39,153 nucleotides of DNA, from positions 1-39,153 of the forward strand of contig DHXR01000026.1 of assembly GCA_002413785.1 (NCBI GenBank). Direction: 5' to 3'. Position numbers and translations under genes: made by a program. Origin of the DNA: Mucilaginibacter sp. UBA5151 (GTDB taxonomy: Bacteria; Bacteroidota; Bacteroidia; Sphingobacteriales; Sphingobacteriaceae). Position 1 is the first letter of the stretch; each line of letters starts with the position of its first letter. The notes beneath the pieces are model-generated. The model was not told the DNA's origin and did no database searches. It saw only the letters and a list, made by a program, of their open reading frames with translations. This document shows positions 6,679-14,256 of the stretch, piece after piece.

Positions 6679-8853
6679 ATGCAGCTATTATTTTCAATTA
6701 CCTGGGGAACGGTTTCGGGATGGTGGGCGCCTGCCTGCCTGGCATTGGGTTTATTGTATGCCTGGCTGTTATACCATCAGCCGGTAAACCTGGGCAAACA
6801 ATTTCGTTACTGGCTTTTTGCCTTGAGGGCCTTGGTGGTAACCCTAATCGCATTAATTTTACTTTCGCCATTGTTTAAATCTGTGAGTTATAATCCGCAA
6901 AAACCGCTGGTTTTGGTTTTGCAGGATAATTCCCAATCAATTGGGATGTTCACAGCCCCACCCAAACCCTCCCCGCCAGTTGGCGGGAAGGATTTAGAAA
7001 GTAAAAAAGTCTCTCCGCCAGCTGGCGGAGGAGATTTAGAGGGGGCTGGGGCTAAACCCGCTGCTTTTGTTGATGACCTGTCAGCGCTGAAAAACGAATT
7101 AGGTCCTGATTATGATGTACGGGAGTTTCATTTTAACCGCGATGTGGCCGATGGCCTGACCAAAGACCTTAACGGTAAACAAACCGATATATCAAAAGCC
7201 CTGCACCAGCTGAATGACCGCTTTGTAAACCAGAACATCGGCGCAATGGTACTGGCTACCGATGGACTGTACAACCAGGGCAGCGACCCGCAGTATGAGG
7301 CAAAAAACTTTAAAACAACCATTTACACCATCGCTTTAGGGGATACTGTTGCCAAACGTGATTTGCTGATCGGCAATATAAACTATAACAAAACTGCTTT
7401 TTTAGGAAATGATTTTGAGATAGAAATTTTAACTGAGGCTTACCAAAGCAAGGGCGAGAATATGCATTTGACCGTTACCGAAGATGGGAGGGAGGTTGCT
7501 ATGCAAAATATCCCGGTAAGTTCAGACGATTTCCATAAAGTGGTAACCCTAAAGCTGAACGCCAATAAAAAAGGAACGCGCAGGTTTAACATCAGCATTG
7601 CGCCGGTTAAAAACGAAATAACCACCCAAAACAATAACGAAACCATTTATGTGGATGTGCTGGATGTCAAAGAAAAGGTTTTGCTTTTGTACAACGGCCC
7701 GCATCCCGATATCAGCGTGATCCGTCAGTCTATTGAAAACAACAGGAATTACGAAGTTAAGGAAAGCCTGCTTTCTGATCTTGCTTCGGTAAAGCCCGGC
7801 GATTATAGCCTGGTTATCTTTTACCAGGTATCGGGGAATGGCAATAATAGCATTCAAAACCTGTTAAAAAGCAAAGTGCCGGTATGGTACATCGTTGGCG
7901 CACAAACAGACTTACAGGCATTTGATGAGGGCCAGAAATTTATGCGGATCAGCTCCGGCAGGCAGGAAATGCAGGAGGTGTTTGCCCGGCCCACCGTTGA
8001 TTTTACCGCCTTTACCTTGTCGGACTCCTCCAGGAAAAAGATAGCTGCCTTTCCGCCATTACTGGCGCCTTATGGCAGCTATAGTTCAACACCGCCGAAC
8101 AATACATTGCTAAAACAGCGCATTGGCAGTGTGGAGACTACTTACCCGCTGTTGGCTTTCGGTGATGAGGGTGGTCAGCGGATTGCTGTGTTTAGCGGCG
8201 AGGGCTTATGGCGCTGGCAGCTGGCGGAGTTTCAGGCTTACGGCAACCACCATGCGCTCGAAGAATTATTCGGGCAGGGCGTACAGTATTTAACCGCCAA
8301 TGCCAACCGGCAGCGTTTTATAGTTTACCCAGCTAAGCGCGTTTTTGATGAAGGCGAAAATGTGATCCTTAATGCCGAATTGTATAATGATGCTTTAGAG
8401 CTGATCAATACACCTGATATAAAAATAGACCTCAAAAGCGAAGCCGGGAAAAGCTACAGCTTCCTGTTTACCCGTAACGGGCAAAGCTACCAGCTGGATG
8501 CAGGTACATTGCCTGTTGGTGAATACAGCTACGGGGCATCCACCAAAAACGGGATCAAACAATTTAAAGCAAGCGGCCAGTTAACCGTAAAACCACTAAA
8601 CCTTGAAGCCCGGCAGAGCGCGGCTAATCATCAGTTATTGCATACTATTGCCAAACAAAGCGGCGGTGAAATGTTGTACCCCAATCAAATTAACCGCCTC
8701 GCCAATCTTATCCGCAAAAATGAAAATATCAAAACTGTAGTCTATGAAGACAAGCACTACAGCGATATTATTGATGTGAAATGGGTATTTGTGATGATAT
8801 TAGGTTTGTTAAGTTTGGAATGGTTTTTAAGAAAACGGGAAGGAGAGATATAA
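6679..8853 (+). CDS. Membrane-anchored von Willebrand A / GATase-like protein
   Basis: A 724-residue protein counted from the ATG at 6679; an in-frame TTG at 6664 is possible. Two or three N-terminal membrane helices (about residues 10-70) are followed by a von Willebrand A domain with a MIDAS start DNSQS and a second strand LATDGLYNQG. A middle region has immunoglobulin-like beta character. A segment starting VLLLYNGPHPDISVIRQS resembles the glutamine-amidotransferase-like domain found in such proteins. One membrane helix (WVFVMILGLLSLEWFL) near the C-terminus precedes a basic tail. Most of the protein is therefore predicted to lie in the periplasm. Related Bacteroidota proteins sit with Bat or MoxR genes, but none is here. 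A palindromic repeat adds about 33 residues directly after the MIDAS loop. Confidence 0.75.
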   Translation: MQLLFSITWGTVSGWWAPACLALGLLYAWLLYHQPVNLGKQFRYWLFALRALVVTLIALILLSPLFKSVSYNPQKPLVLVLQDNSQSIGMFTAPPKPSPPVGGKDLESKKVSPPAGGGDLEGAGAKPAAFVDDLSALKNELGPDYDVREFHFNRDVADGLTKDLNGKQTDISKALHQLNDRFVNQNIGAMVLATDGLYNQGSDPQYEAKNFKTTIYTIALGDTVAKRDLLIGNINYNKTAFLGNDFEIEILTEAYQSKGENMHLTVTEDGREVAMQNIPVSSDDFHKVVTLKLNANKKGTRRFNISIAPVKNEITTQNNNETIYVDVLDVKEKVLLLYNGPHPDISVIRQSIENNRNYEVKESLLSDLASVKPGDYSLVIFYQVSGNGNNSIQNLLKSKVPVWYIVGAQTDLQAFDEGQKFMRISSGRQEMQEVFARPTVDFTAFTLSDSSRKKIAAFPPLLAPYGSYSSTPPNNTLLKQRIGSVETTYPLLAFGDEGGQRIAVFSGEGLWRWQLAEFQAYGNHHALEELFGQGVQYLTANANRQRFIVYPAKRVFDEGENVILNAELYNDALELINTPDIKIDLKSEAGKSYSFLFTRNGQSYQLDAGTLPVGEYSYGASTKNGIKQFKASGQLTVKPLNLEARQSAANHQLLHTIAKQSGGEMLYPNQINRLANLIRKNENIKTVVYEDKHYSDIIDVKWVFVMILGLLSLEWFLRKREGEI
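6954..7053 (+). repeat. 100-bp palindromic repeat translated inside the vWA domain
   Basis: The stretch starts AGCCCCACCC and ends GGGGCTGGGGCT, giving inverted ends. Its left and right halves each contain a palindrome (CCGCCAGTTGGCGG-like and CCGCCAGCTGGCGG), flanked by CCCTCC and CTCT/GGAG arms. The right end GATTTAGAGGGGGCTG matches the repeat before msrB. All of it is open in the gene frame and encodes a Pro/Gly-rich stretch (PPKPSPP and SPPAGGGDLEGAGAK) quite unlike the rest of the protein. Its length is close to that of the intergenic repeats at 17676 and 18633. Confidence 0.8.
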
Positions 8854-8981
8854 TCCTTCAAAAAAATCTGCAAATTTGCGCACTGTTGTGGTAATGTTGT
8901 AGCATTCTTTTGGGGGATTATCAGACTAAAAATAAAATTGTTGCGAAACACGTTGAAATTTACTTTACACCAAAATAATAA

Positions 8982-10124
8982 ATGCCCCAACAACTATCGG
9001 TTGTCAATGACATTGGCGATAAACACAAACTGCACGGATTAGACCATTTAAGGGCATTGGCCATCACCTATGTTTTATGTTTCCATTACCAGTTTTTCGG
9101 GCACCCCGCATGGGAGGCAGGGCGCGTAAGTAATTTTGGCTGGACGGGTGTGGACCTGTTTTTTGTGCTGAGCGGGTTTTTAATTGCCGGGCAGCTTTTT
9201 GATACGGTATCAAAAGGCAAAAACATTTCGGCAAAGGAGTTTTTTATCAAGCGGTTTTTCAGGATTATCCCGCCGTATTTGTTGGTGATGATCATCTATA
9301 TTGCTTTCCCGTTGGCGCATGAATGGGGGCACCTCTCGCCCTTATGGCAATACTTCACCTTTACCTTAAACTTTGGCCTCAACGTTGAAAAATACGGAAC
9401 ATTCAGCCATGCCTGGTCGTTATGCGTGGAGGAGCAGTTTTATTTGCTTTTGCCGTTAATTTTCCTGCTGTTCAATTATTTTAAGGCAGGTAAAAGAGCG
9501 GTTTACCTGGTTGTGGCCCTATTTATTGCTGGTTATATCGTAAGATTTTTAAACTGGCATTATTTGGTTGCCCCTTATTTAAATACCAATGAATTTGGCG
9601 CCCGCTTTAACGAATATGTTTATTATCCCACCTATAACCGCCTTGATGGTTTACTGGTTGGGGTAAGCATCGCCGGGCTTTTTACTTTTTATCCCGGTTT
9701 TAAAGAGTGGGTAAACAAAAGGAGCTACCTGTTTTTAGGCACCGGTTTGCTGATCGTATTTGCCGCCTGGCTGCTTTGCCCACAGCAATCAACCTATAAT
9801 ACGGTAATTTTAGGCTTCCCGCTGGTTTCGCTGGGGTATGGGCTGATACTGGCAGCATTTGTAAGTCCTGACAATATATTTTACCGGCTAAAATCAAAAG
9901 GTACTTCGCTGATCGCCACTTTATCCTATTCGGTTTACCTTTCGCATAAAATCATCATCCATTTGGTTCAAAACCTGCTTGAAAAGGCCGGGATGGATAA
10001 AAATAGTAATATCACGATGCTGATCTGTATTATCTGTGTTATTGTTGGAGCCTTAATGATGCGGTATGTTATTGAAAAACCGGCTTTGAGGATAAGGAAC
10101 AGTATCCTGGCAAGGTGCATGTAG
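8982..10124 (+). CDS. Acyltransferase 3 family membrane protein (OafA/YrhL-like)
   Basis: Integral membrane O-acyltransferase that would transfer an acyl group, often acetyl, to a cell-surface glycan. The 380-residue protein starts with HGLDHLRALAI, in which H and R match the family motif with conserved His and Arg. GWTGVDLFFVLSGFLI, FFIKRFFRIIPPY and SLCVEEQFYLLLPL follow in the usual order, and about ten membrane helices are visible. It lacks the C-terminal SGNH domain of some relatives. No glycan genes flank it, so the substrate cannot be guessed. It follows the vWA gene after 128 bases and may have its own promoter. Confidence 0.88.
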   Translation: MPQQLSVVNDIGDKHKLHGLDHLRALAITYVLCFHYQFFGHPAWEAGRVSNFGWTGVDLFFVLSGFLIAGQLFDTVSKGKNISAKEFFIKRFFRIIPPYLLVMIIYIAFPLAHEWGHLSPLWQYFTFTLNFGLNVEKYGTFSHAWSLCVEEQFYLLLPLIFLLFNYFKAGKRAVYLVVALFIAGYIVRFLNWHYLVAPYLNTNEFGARFNEYVYYPTYNRLDGLLVGVSIAGLFTFYPGFKEWVNKRSYLFLGTGLLIVFAAWLLCPQQSTYNTVILGFPLVSLGYGLILAAFVSPDNIFYRLKSKGTSLIATLSYSVYLSHKIIIHLVQNLLEKAGMDKNSNITMLICIICVIVGALMMRYVIEKPALRIRNSILARCM

Positions 10125-10270
10125 TTTAAAGCCGATGACAGGATCGGGATGGTTTTGCTGATGGAAATGTACAACGGAAGAAAATGCTTTTAAATAAAAG
10201 CAGAATATCAAATTTCAACAAAAATACAATTCAGGGAATATTTTATACCTGGGGAGATTACAATAGACCA

Positions 10271-10298
10271 GCTTTAACACTAATCTCCAATCACTAAC
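10271..10298 (-). repeat. 7-nt periodic tract directly after the ftsB-like gene
   Basis: Read on the minus strand directly after the TAG stop codon, the sequence is GTTAGTG, ATTGGAG, ATTAGTG, TTAAAGC in steps of seven. GGAGATTA at about 10254-10261 on the plus strand is the inverted partner of TAATCTCC within the tract, so a hairpin could form. Confidence 0.45.
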
Positions 10299-10598
10299 CT
10301 ACTCCTCCTTCTTCGGCTGCACTATCACAAAAACATCCTCGTTATCCTTTTTCATCAGGTACTTTTCGCGGGCGAATTTTTCGAGTTTCTGGGGGTTTGA
10401 GGTGAGTTCATCAAGGTCTTTGGTTACCTTGGCGGTTTCTTTCTGGTAAAAATCGCGTTCCTGTTTTAATTTGTTTACCTGCTGGCGATATTGATATTGC
10501 GAGAACAGGTCGTTCTTATCGAAAAATATCATCCATACCACAAATGCCAGTGAAACCAAAAAAAACTTGTTCCTGAAAAGGTTAAATAAGCGTAACAT
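10299..10598 (-). CDS. Septum formation initiator family protein (FtsB/DivIC-like)
   Basis: A 99-residue single-pass protein in the size and layout of FtsB/DivIC cell-division proteins. It has a short basic N-terminus, one membrane helix (about residues 12-26), a coiled coil (about 30-70, rich in Gln, Lys and Glu), and a C-terminal part with EKFAREKYLMKKDNEDVFVI that matches the family pattern of ExxARexyxMxxxxExvf. It probably acts in the periplasm with FtsL and FtsQ at the septum. In many Bacteroidota this gene sits next to eno; here eno lies about 3.7 kb away on the same strand. Confidence 0.85.
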   Translation of the reverse strand: MLRLFNLFRNKFFLVSLAFVVWMIFFDKNDLFSQYQYRQQVNKLKQERDFYQKETAKVTKDLDELTSNPQKLEKFAREKYLMKKDNEDVFVIVQPKKEE

Positions 10599-10638
10599 GG
10601 CGGTAAAATTAAAATATTAATACACAATCTAAAACTTA

Positions 10639-10737
10639 TGTCATTGCGAGCGATAGCGTGGCAATCGCGAATTGTACATTAACGCCATGTACTGCGACTC
10701 TGTAAAGTTCGCGATTGCTTCGTGCCTCGCAATGACA
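10639..10737. repeat. 99-bp interspersed element with long inverted ends
   Basis: The left arm TGTCATTGCGAGCGATAGCG continues to 10670 and the right arm (10709-10737) is its near-complement, ending CTCGCAATGACA. The inner parts GGCAATCGCGA and TCGCGATTGC also pair. The arms differ by a few substitutions and small gaps, and a spacer of about 38 bp separates them. No reading frame is present, so this is a MITE-like or REP-like element unrelated in sequence to the CTCTCC repeats. It lies between the ftsB-like start and the rhlE stop. Confidence 0.75.
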
Positions 10738-10819
10738 AAGAGGGTCAATTTTTTATTTGATGTTAAAATTATTCAAAAAACGTAGCCAATACAAATTTGG
10801 TTATAAACCTTTCAACATG

Positions 10820-10899
10820 TTGGTTGATTAGGTTAGTAAAGCAAAACCAATCAACCTATTCCAACTCAATCAACTTATTCCAACCACTCACCAACTCAC
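10820..10899. repeat. Tandem and inverted TTGATTGG tract after rhlE
   Basis: On the minus strand, directly after the rhlE TGA stop, a unit TTGGAATARGTTGATTG occurs twice in tandem with a period of 19. TTGGTTGATTAGGTTAG at 10820-10836 (plus) is inverted relative to AACCAATCAACCTATT at 10845-10860, so the end of the tract can fold into a hairpin with a loop of about eight bases. It may act as the rhlE terminator, though there is no U-run. Confidence 0.5.
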
Positions 10900-12204
10900 T
10901 CAGTCCCTTCTCGCGCCACGGCTGCTGCTCCTGCCGCTCATGCCACTGCTGCCGCCACGGCTCCTGTTGGGATTGCCAAATCCACGGCCACGCTGGTTTG
11001 ATGAACCACCGCGCTGCGCCGGGCCTTTTTTCTTGCCTTCTTCATGTTTCGCAACAATACTTTGGGGACTCATAGGGTAGGGGTGGCCTTCCTCAACCGG
11101 GATCTGCTTGGAGATCAGTTTATGAATATCTTTTAAAAACTCAATTTCTTCCTCATCACAAAAAGAAAGCGCTATGCCGTTTAAGCCGGCACGACCGGTA
11201 CGGCCAATGCGGTGTACATAGGTTTCGGGGATGTTGGGCAGCTCGTAGTTAATTACGTGCGTTAACTCATCGATATCAATACCGCGGGCGGCAATATCGG
11301 TAGCTATCAATACCCGCGTAGTGCGGTTTTTAAAATTGCTCAAGGCACGCTGACGGGCATTTTGCGATTTATTACCATGTATAGCTTCGGCAGTGATGCC
11401 TACTTTAACCAGATCCTTTACCACTTTATCGGCGCCGTGTTTGGTGCGGGTAAATACCAGGGCCGTTTTTATGGCTTTGTCTTTTAATAAATGGATCAGC
11501 AATGCCCTTTTATCATTTTTCTCAACATAAAACAACGATTGCTGTATAGTATCCGCAGTTGACGAAACCGGCGTAACTTCCACCTTTTCGGGCTTGGTTA
11601 ATATAGTGTTGGCCAATTGCTGAATTTCATTTGGCATAGTAGCCGAGAAAAACAAGGTTTGTCTTTTTACCGGAACTTTGGCAATGATCTTTTTAACATC
11701 ATGCACAAAACCCATATCAAGCATACGGTCGGCTTCATCCAATACAAGCATACGGATGTGGTCCAGGTGAACATGACGCTGGTTCATCAGGTCGAGCAAA
11801 CGACCTGGGGTGGCTACCAAAATATCAACTCCTCTTCTTAACGCATCAACCTGCGGGTTTTGCGATACCCCGCCAAATATAACGAGGTGTTTTAAGCCGG
11901 TATGCCTGCCGTAAGCGGCAAAGCTTTCATCAATTTGTATGGCCAGCTCGCGGGTTGGCGTCAAAATTAAGGCCTTTATAGTTTTTTGCTCTTTGTGCTG
12001 AAGCCTGTCCTGGTATAAAAGCTGCAGGATAGGGATGGCAAAGGCCGCGGTTTTACCGGTACCGGTTTGGGCGCAGCCAAGCAGATCTTTATTTTGTAAT
12101 ATAATGGGGATAGCTTGTTCCTGTATAGGAGTGGGTGTGGTATAACCCTCGGTTTTTAAAGCCCGTAAAATAGGCTCAATTAAATTTAAATTTTCGAATG
12201 ACAT
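10900..12204 (-). CDS. rhlE: DEAD-box ATP-dependent RNA helicase, RhlE type
   Basis: Unwinds RNA in ribosome assembly or RNA turnover. The 434-residue protein has the full set of motifs: a Q motif around residues 22-29, Walker A AQTGTGKT (45-52), PTRELA, TPGRLLD, DEAD, SAT, ARGIDI and HRIGRTGRAG. The C-terminal tail of about 60 residues is rich in Arg, Gly and Ser with RGG-like repeats and probably binds RNA without sequence preference. The assignment to RhlE rather than DeaD or SrmB rests on overall resemblance and the short basic tail. A TATCTTTG box lies about 95 bases upstream of the start. Confidence 0.9.
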   Translation of the reverse strand: MSFENLNLIEPILRALKTEGYTTPTPIQEQAIPIILQNKDLLGCAQTGTGKTAAFAIPILQLLYQDRLQHKEQKTIKALILTPTRELAIQIDESFAAYGRHTGLKHLVIFGGVSQNPQVDALRRGVDILVATPGRLLDLMNQRHVHLDHIRMLVLDEADRMLDMGFVHDVKKIIAKVPVKRQTLFFSATMPNEIQQLANTILTKPEKVEVTPVSSTADTIQQSLFYVEKNDKRALLIHLLKDKAIKTALVFTRTKHGADKVVKDLVKVGITAEAIHGNKSQNARQRALSNFKNRTTRVLIATDIAARGIDIDELTHVINYELPNIPETYVHRIGRTGRAGLNGIALSFCDEEEIEFLKDIHKLISKQIPVEEGHPYPMSPQSIVAKHEEGKKKGPAQRGGSSNQRGRGFGNPNRSRGGSSGMSGRSSSRGARRD

Positions 12205-12298
12205 GTATTGTTTGTAATATGTGTGCTAACGCGAAGCATAAGCGGGGATCTGAAGTATTTATCGGTGATCAACCTTAAGCGAAACGGGTATTTTTTTA

Positions 12299-12306
12299 CA
12301 AAGATA
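12299..12306 (-). promoter_or_regulatory. Likely -7 box of the rhlE promoter
   Basis: On the minus strand the sequence is TATCTTTG, a perfect match to the Bacteroidota TAnnTTTG box. No good TTTG is present at the -33 distance, where the sequence is A-rich. Transcription would start near 12293 and leave a leader of about 88 nt before the rhlE ATG. Confidence 0.4.
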
Positions 12307-12330
12307 CGTTTTTTTATTGGGATTTGTTTA

Positions 12331-12669
12331 TTAACGCCCAAGCGCACTTTTTATGACTTTCAGGAGGTTATCTTTTGAAACGCTGCTCTCTTCTGACTTA
12401 TCATAAATTGTAACAAGATAAACAGTGCTCTCTTTTTTAAATTCTACAACGTAATAAGTTATTATTTGGAAACCACCGCTTTTGCCTCCTCGTTTGCTTT
12501 CGCTTGCCAGGCGGATTTTGTATAAACCACCACCTAAGCTTGCACCCTGTGCCGGATCAATTTGTAAACTTTGGGCAAGTTCCGCTAATTCTGTTGGTAA
12601 AGTTTTGAATTTTTTGGCAAGCCTTTTAAAACGATGATCAAAATACGGCAGGGATAAAACAGTACTCAT
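12331..12669 (-). CDS. RelE/HigB-like toxin of a type II toxin-antitoxin pair
   Basis: A 112-residue basic protein that resembles RelE-superfamily mRNA interferases. It starts with PYFDHRFKRLAKKFKTLP and has the central GGGLYKIRLA strand, a Lys/Arg-rich GGKSGGF loop and the end YLVTIYDKSEESSVS typical of the HigB2/RelE group. It would cleave mRNA on the ribosome, which is inferred from the family. Its ATG lies inside the last codons of the upstream small gene (overlap 32 bases), so the two are translationally coupled, with the presumed antitoxin first. Confidence 0.8.
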   Translation of the reverse strand: MSTVLSLPYFDHRFKRLAKKFKTLPTELAELAQSLQIDPAQGASLGGGLYKIRLASESKRGGKSGGFQIITYYVVEFKKESTVYLVTIYDKSEESSVSKDNLLKVIKSALGR

Positions 12670-12877
12670 GCCCTAATTCTTTCAATAATTCACTTACCGG
12701 GCGTGCCTTTATCTTTCCGTCGAGTACCAATTTTAGTTCTTTAAGCCTTTCAATCAGGTTTGGCAAACACACTTGCACGTACTCATCGTTATCTTTATTG
12801 ATTAGCTCAATCAACTCATTTCTTACCTTTTTTGGTAATACTTTGTATTGTTCATAAATTATTTGGGCTGTACTCAT
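12638..12877 (-). CDS. Presumed antitoxin of the RelE-like pair
   Basis: A 79-residue mostly helical protein with no recognised DNA-binding motif. Its call rests on position: it precedes and overlaps the RelE-like toxin gene. The N-terminus MSTAQIIYEQYKVLPKKVRNEL resembles small antitoxins that start with a helix of the form 'xxIyexyKvLPkkvRnEl'. The C-terminal half, with KARPVSELLKELG, would wrap the toxin. The upstream region is 180 bases of AT-rich DNA without a clear operator. Confidence 0.7.
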   Translation of the reverse strand: MSTAQIIYEQYKVLPKKVRNELIELINKDNDEYVQVCLPNLIERLKELKLVLDGKIKARPVSELLKELGHEYCFIPAVF

Positions 12878-13059
12878 TTTATGATAGTTTTGAAAGCCCG
12901 GTAAGGGCGAAACATTCTACTAACAAAAATAGCTTTTTATCGCAGAAATAGCAAAGAGTAATTATTGGCAAACCAACGCTTTTTTATTGGGATTAGGTTT
13001 TTAGAGCTGAAACTCCAAATTAGAGAGCCAATGCCTATCTTATCAAATTAAAACATTCC

Positions 13060-13506
13060 ATGAAAAACAGACGAGTAACTGGCCTTTTTATCAGTTGTAT
13101 GCTGCTGGCGGCATCGTGCCATATGGATATGCCACATAATGACTGCATTATCTTTAATTATACTAAAGATTCGTTATATTACGACATTGAAGGGTATGGT
13201 TTGGTAAAAGACAGTATACCAAACATGGCTTATGAACGGGTGACGGACTTAACAACAAATAAGACCATCGATACTATACCCGGCTATACATTAAACCCTG
13301 GTGTTAGCTCGCGACCTACTATCATGAATAAAACATGGAAGAAATTTGCCGCCGAGAAAGGTGGTTTAACAATTCTTTTTTACAAAAGGAATATTGAGCG
13401 ACTGCCACCGAAATCGCCGCTAACCGCTAAAAATATATTTAGAAGGATTGATCTTACAACTAAGCAATTGGATAGCTTAAAGTATGTAATCGTGTTACAG
13501 AGATAA
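13060..13506 (+). CDS. Small predicted lipoprotein, function unknown
   Basis: A 148-residue protein with a type II signal peptide: basic MKNRR, a hydrophobic stretch and the lipobox AASC with the modified cysteine at C20. The mature part has beta-type character with no recognised domain; the segment ending LTTKQLDSLKYVIVLQR is typical of secreted Bacteroidota proteins of unknown role. It is the only plus-strand gene in the 10-18 kb stretch and converges with lspA, leaving 23 bases between the two stops. Confidence 0.65.
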   Translation: MKNRRVTGLFISCMLLAASCHMDMPHNDCIIFNYTKDSLYYDIEGYGLVKDSIPNMAYERVTDLTTNKTIDTIPGYTLNPGVSSRPTIMNKTWKKFAAEKGGLTILFYKRNIERLPPKSPLTAKNIFRRIDLTTKQLDSLKYVIVLQR

Positions 13507-13529
13507 ATAGAATTGGGAAGTTATCAAAC

Positions 13530-14054
13530 CTAACTTTCCTGCGACAAATCGCTCACTTCTGTGCCATTTTTCCTCGTCAAATAAGCCTGTACCAGCATAA
13601 TACATACCCCGGTGCTGATAGAAAGATCGGCCACATTAAATATGCCGGTTTGAAAAACAACAAAGTTGATGTGCATAAAGTCGGTCACGGAACCATGCAT
13701 AATCCTGTCGTACAAATTACCGATGCCGCCGCCGATGACCAGGATAAGGCCGAATGAGATCACCCTGTCGAGATTGTGTTTTGTTAAAATAAATACAAGT
13801 CCGATTACCACAACCAATAAAGGCAGCAGGTTCAAAAGGACGATCTTCACCGGGTGGGGGAGCGTATCGCCCATGCTTAAAAACGCCCCTGTGTTTTCAA
13901 CTTTGCTGAGCGTGACATGGTTTCCAAGATAGCCCAGATAAGTAAAATAAGTCATTTTTTGCCTGACAATAGATTTTGAAACCTGGTCGCAGCCAATGTT
14001 TAAGGCAAGGATGAGTAGTATAAGGACAGTTCTTAAAAACTTGTTTGATTTCAT
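13530..14054 (-). CDS. lspA: Lipoprotein signal peptidase LspA
   Basis: Aspartic membrane protease that removes the signal peptide of prolipoproteins after lipidation. The 174-residue protein has four membrane helices and the two catalytic aspartates in GNLYDR and FNVADLSI. The early motif CDQVSKSIV corresponds to the family DQxTK region and VENTGAFLSMG to the N-x-GAAF region. Its substrates would include the predicted lipoproteins in this window. A TATTTTTG box ends only five bases before the ATG, suggesting a very short or absent leader. Confidence 0.94.
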   Translation of the reverse strand: MKSNKFLRTVLILLILALNIGCDQVSKSIVRQKMTYFTYLGYLGNHVTLSKVENTGAFLSMGDTLPHPVKIVLLNLLPLLVVVIGLVFILTKHNLDRVISFGLILVIGGGIGNLYDRIMHGSVTDFMHINFVVFQTGIFNVADLSISTGVCIMLVQAYLTRKNGTEVSDLSQES

Positions 14055-14058
14055 AATG

Positions 14059-14066
14059 CAAAAATA
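14059..14066 (-). promoter_or_regulatory. Likely -7 box of lspA with near-leaderless start
   Basis: The minus-strand sequence TATTTTTG matches TAnnTTTG perfectly. The lspA ATG begins at 14054, so transcription starting seven bases or so downstream of the box would begin at or inside the start codon. The -33 region is weak (CTTTA). Confidence 0.4.
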
Positions 14067-14163
14067 ACACGATTTATCGATTTAAAGGATTTGCAGGATT
14101 CTTTTACGCTGATATCAACTAACTTAATCAGTGAAATCAATACAATCAACTTTAATCTGTGAT

Positions 14164-14190
14164 AAAAAAAGGCCGGCTGATGAGCCGGCC
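14164..14190 (-). terminator. Intrinsic terminator of eno
   Basis: On the minus strand GGCCGGCT, a four-base loop and AGCCGGCC form a perfect eight-pair GC-rich stem followed by seven T. It lies about 65 bases after the eno stop codon and reads in the correct direction for that gene. Confidence 0.9.
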
Positions 14191-14202
14191 TAAATAAATT
14201 TG

Positions 14203-14256
14203 CTAATATTCGTGTAATTCGAACTAATTCGTGAAAATTCGTGTAATTCGAATAAA
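14203..14256 (-). repeat. CGAATT-periodic tract between the eno stop and its terminator
   Basis: Directly after the eno stop codon the minus strand carries CGAATT about every nine or ten bases. ATTCGTGTAATTCGAA on the plus strand occurs at 14208-14223 and again at 14237-14252, a period of 29. Beyond the terminator, 14100-14155 carries a similar AATC-based near-periodic tract (AATCAGTGA, AATCAATAC, AATCAACTTT, AATCTGTG). Such tracts do not encode protein. Confidence 0.6.
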
